Assembly (NCBI GenBank): GCA_900544205.1
Contig: UQUG01000044.1
Span: 1-14,605 of the forward strand
DNA from: an uncultured Collinsella sp.
Lineage (GTDB): Bacteria; Actinomycetota; Coriobacteriia; Coriobacteriales; Coriobacteriaceae
Length of the DNA stretch: 14,605 nt
Direction of reading: 5' to 3'
Both the position numbers and the translations under genes were made by a program. Below are positions 13,123 through 14,605 of this stretch, in pieces (position 1 is the first letter of the stretch; each line of letters starts with the position of its first letter). The notes under the pieces are model-generated. The model was not told the DNA's origin, made no database searches, and saw only the letters and a list, made by a program, of their open reading frames with translations.

Positions 13123-14605
13123 ATGGACGACGCGAGCGAGCGTTCAATCGAAGAGGACATGCTCGATCAGTTCAATTACTTTGATGATGAGGACGAGGAG
13201 CTGATCGACCGTCGCGAGCCAGCGCCGCTTGATTCCTTTGATCTGGTCGATGAAGAGCCCGACGAGGACGAGGGCGAATCGGCGGAGCCCTCACAGCCTT
13301 CGCGCCTTGACTCGCTGCTTTCGAGAGCCCCCATGCACCACGGTGTCCGTGCCGGCGCGCTCCATATGAAAACTGACTGGCACCAGATCGTGACGGCAGG
13401 CGATGAGCTTGCCGTCGATGCGCCGCTCACCGATAAATCATCCATCATCTGCCGCACCGGCATGCTTATGCTGGCAAGCGGAACGGGTGCCTGGCGCGTG
13501 CGCGATACCATGAATCGTGTTGCCGCCGTACTCGGTGTCACCATCCACGTTGACTTAAGTCTTCTGTCGTTTGAGTGCACCTGCATCGAAGATGGTCACT
13601 GCTTTAATGAGGTCGTCAGCTTGCCCACAACGGGCGTCAATACCCATCGCATTTGGATGATGGAGAGTTTCCTCAAGGAAATCGAGACCTATGGTCGTCG
13701 CTTCACGGTGCACGAGTATCACGAGATGCTCAAGACCGTTGAGAGTTCAAAACCTGATTACGCGCCTTGGCAACAGGGCCTTGCGGCGGCCTGCGCCTGT
13801 GGCGCCTTCGTTTTTTTGCTCGGCGGCGGCCCTATCGAGATGGCCTGCGCGTTCGTGGGCGCGGGTGTCGGCAACTTTGCCCGCTCCCATATTCTCAAGC
13901 AAGGCCTTGGTCAGTTCAGCGCGCTGACGACCGGCGTTGCGCTCGCTTGCGTTTCGTATCTGCTGGCATTGCTCGGCCTTGGCCAGGTCATACCGGGGGC
14001 AATGTCGCACCAAGAAGGCTATATCGGCGCCATGCTCTTTGTGATTCCCGGCTTTCCACTCATTACGGCAGGCCTCGACATCGCTAAGCTCGACATGCGA
14101 AGCGGTATCGAGCGCCTTTCATATGCCGTATCGATTATTGTGATGGCGACCCTCGTAGGTTGGATGGTTGCCGAGTGTGTTGGCCTGGCGCCGGACGACT
14201 TTGCCCCACTGGGCCTTTCGCCGCTTGTCCTTACGCTCCTGCGCGTGGTGATGAGCTTCGTTGGCGTATTCGGCTTCTCGGTGATGTTCAACAGCCCGGT
14301 AAAGATGGCCGCGGCAGCTGGGTTGATCGGCGCCGTGTCCAATACCCTGCGTCTGACCCTTGTCGATGCGCCGACGATGATTCCCTTCCTGGGCCTCAGC
14401 ACGGGAATGCCTCCCGAGGCAGCAGCGTTTATCGGCGCGCTGGTATCGGGGCTGCTCGCAAGCTTGGCTGAAGTCAAGCTCACCTACCCGCGCATCGCCC
14501 TCACGGTGCCTTCGATTGTCATTATGGTGCCGGGCTTGTATCTGTATCGCTCGATGTATTACATGTGCACCTTCGACACGGTCAATATGCTCGGCTGGTT
14601 TGTGC
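13123..14605 (+). CDS. ThrE-family membrane protein (threonine/serine exporter-like), 3' end outside window
   Basis: The first 494 residues are visible. Residues 1-70 are a very acidic, low-complexity tail. Residues about 85-205 match the soluble ThrE N-terminal domain, with RTGMLMLASGTGAWRVRDTM (about 112-131) and SLPTTGVNTHRIWMME. Hydrophobic helices start near 214 and continue to the end, about nine in view. They include VIPGFPLITAGLDIAKLD and, after a second set, LTVPSIVIMVPGLYLYRSMYYM. This order fits the fused ThrE (DUF1212 plus DUF3815) exporters, which pump threonine, serine or related amino acids out of the cell. The substrate here is not known. ATG 13123 has AAGGGA eight bases upstream. 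FECTCIEDGHC (150-160) gives an unusual cluster of three cysteines and a histidine. Confidence 0.85.
   Translation, partial: MDDASERSIEEDMLDQFNYFDDEDEELIDRREPAPLDSFDLVDEEPDEDEGESAEPSQPSRLDSLLSRAPMHHGVRAGALHMKTDWHQIVTAGDELAVDAPLTDKSSIICRTGMLMLASGTGAWRVRDTMNRVAAVLGVTIHVDLSLLSFECTCIEDGHCFNEVVSLPTTGVNTHRIWMMESFLKEIETYGRRFTVHEYHEMLKTVESSKPDYAPWQQGLAAACACGAFVFLLGGGPIEMACAFVGAGVGNFARSHILKQGLGQFSALTTGVALACVSYLLALLGLGQVIPGAMSHQEGYIGAMLFVIPGFPLITAGLDIAKLDMRSGIERLSYAVSIIVMATLVGWMVAECVGLAPDDFAPLGLSPLVLTLLRVVMSFVGVFGFSVMFNSPVKMAAAAGLIGAVSNTLRLTLVDAPTMIPFLGLSTGMPPEAAAFIGALVSGLLASLAEVKLTYPRIALTVPSIVIMVPGLYLYRSMYYMCTFDTVNMLGWFV

Noticed and set aside
1..14605. CRISPR array, insertion sequence, prophage or defence genes
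   Set aside because: No regularly spaced repeats, transposase, integrase or phage proteins are seen. All recognised genes are housekeeping or transport genes.

Overview
This window looks like chromosomal DNA from a GC-rich, low-complexity-genome Gram-positive bacterium. The most likely source is a gut actinobacterium of the Coriobacteriia, close to Collinsella. That placement is an inference from codon style (strong G/C third positions), the mix of Firmicutes-like and actinobacterial traits (Veg next to IspE, a LysRS with an extra C-terminal OB domain, CCA-encoding tRNAs) and protein resemblance by eye. No database search was run. All protein genes lie on the + strand; one tRNA is on the - strand.

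Region 1 (1-732) has no protein gene. It holds a terminator from an upstream gene, an isolated sigma70-type promoter, and two equal-length (87 bp) direct copies of a module: a T-arm-like sequence, a bidirectional terminator hairpin and the 3' end of a tRNA. A GC-rich segment with a hairpin separates them. The second copy runs into an intact tRNA-Val(UAC) on the - strand.

Region 2 (733-2663) is asnB, a free-standing glutamine-hydrolysing asparagine synthetase with its own strong terminator. Region 3 (2662-8283) is a series of co-directional housekeeping genes: a MurE-type Mur ligase with a non-DAP specificity motif, a HAD-IIB phosphatase, glutamate racemase (murI), RNase PH (rph), the dITP/XTP pyrophosphatase (rdgB) and D-aminoacyl-tRNA deacylase (dtd). 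MurI supplies the D-Glu that precedes the MurE step in peptidoglycan synthesis. rph, rdgB and dtd serve tRNA maturation and removal of wrong nucleotides or wrongly charged tRNAs.

Region 4 (8284-9634) is veg-ispE, two nearly abutting genes behind a good extended -10 promoter and a leader hairpin. Region 5 (9635-10206) holds tRNA-Pro(CGG) with a textbook terminator, then tatA behind a promoter that carries an inverted repeat across its -10 box. Region 6 (10207-12884) is greA and lysS, separated by a terminator-like hairpin. The LysRS carries a C-terminal Trbp111/EMAP-type tRNA-binding domain. Region 7 (12885-14605) has a 237-base spacer with a short tandem repeat, then the start of a ThrE-family (threonine/serine exporter-like) membrane protein that runs off the window.

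I do not see a mobile element, CRISPR array, phage gene or defence system. The most interesting material is small: the duplicated tRNA-end module, two hairpins at the ends of dtd and lysS with matching loops and compensated stems, the MurE specificity motif, the LysRS fusion, and two regulatory-looking hairpins or palindromes upstream of veg and tatA.
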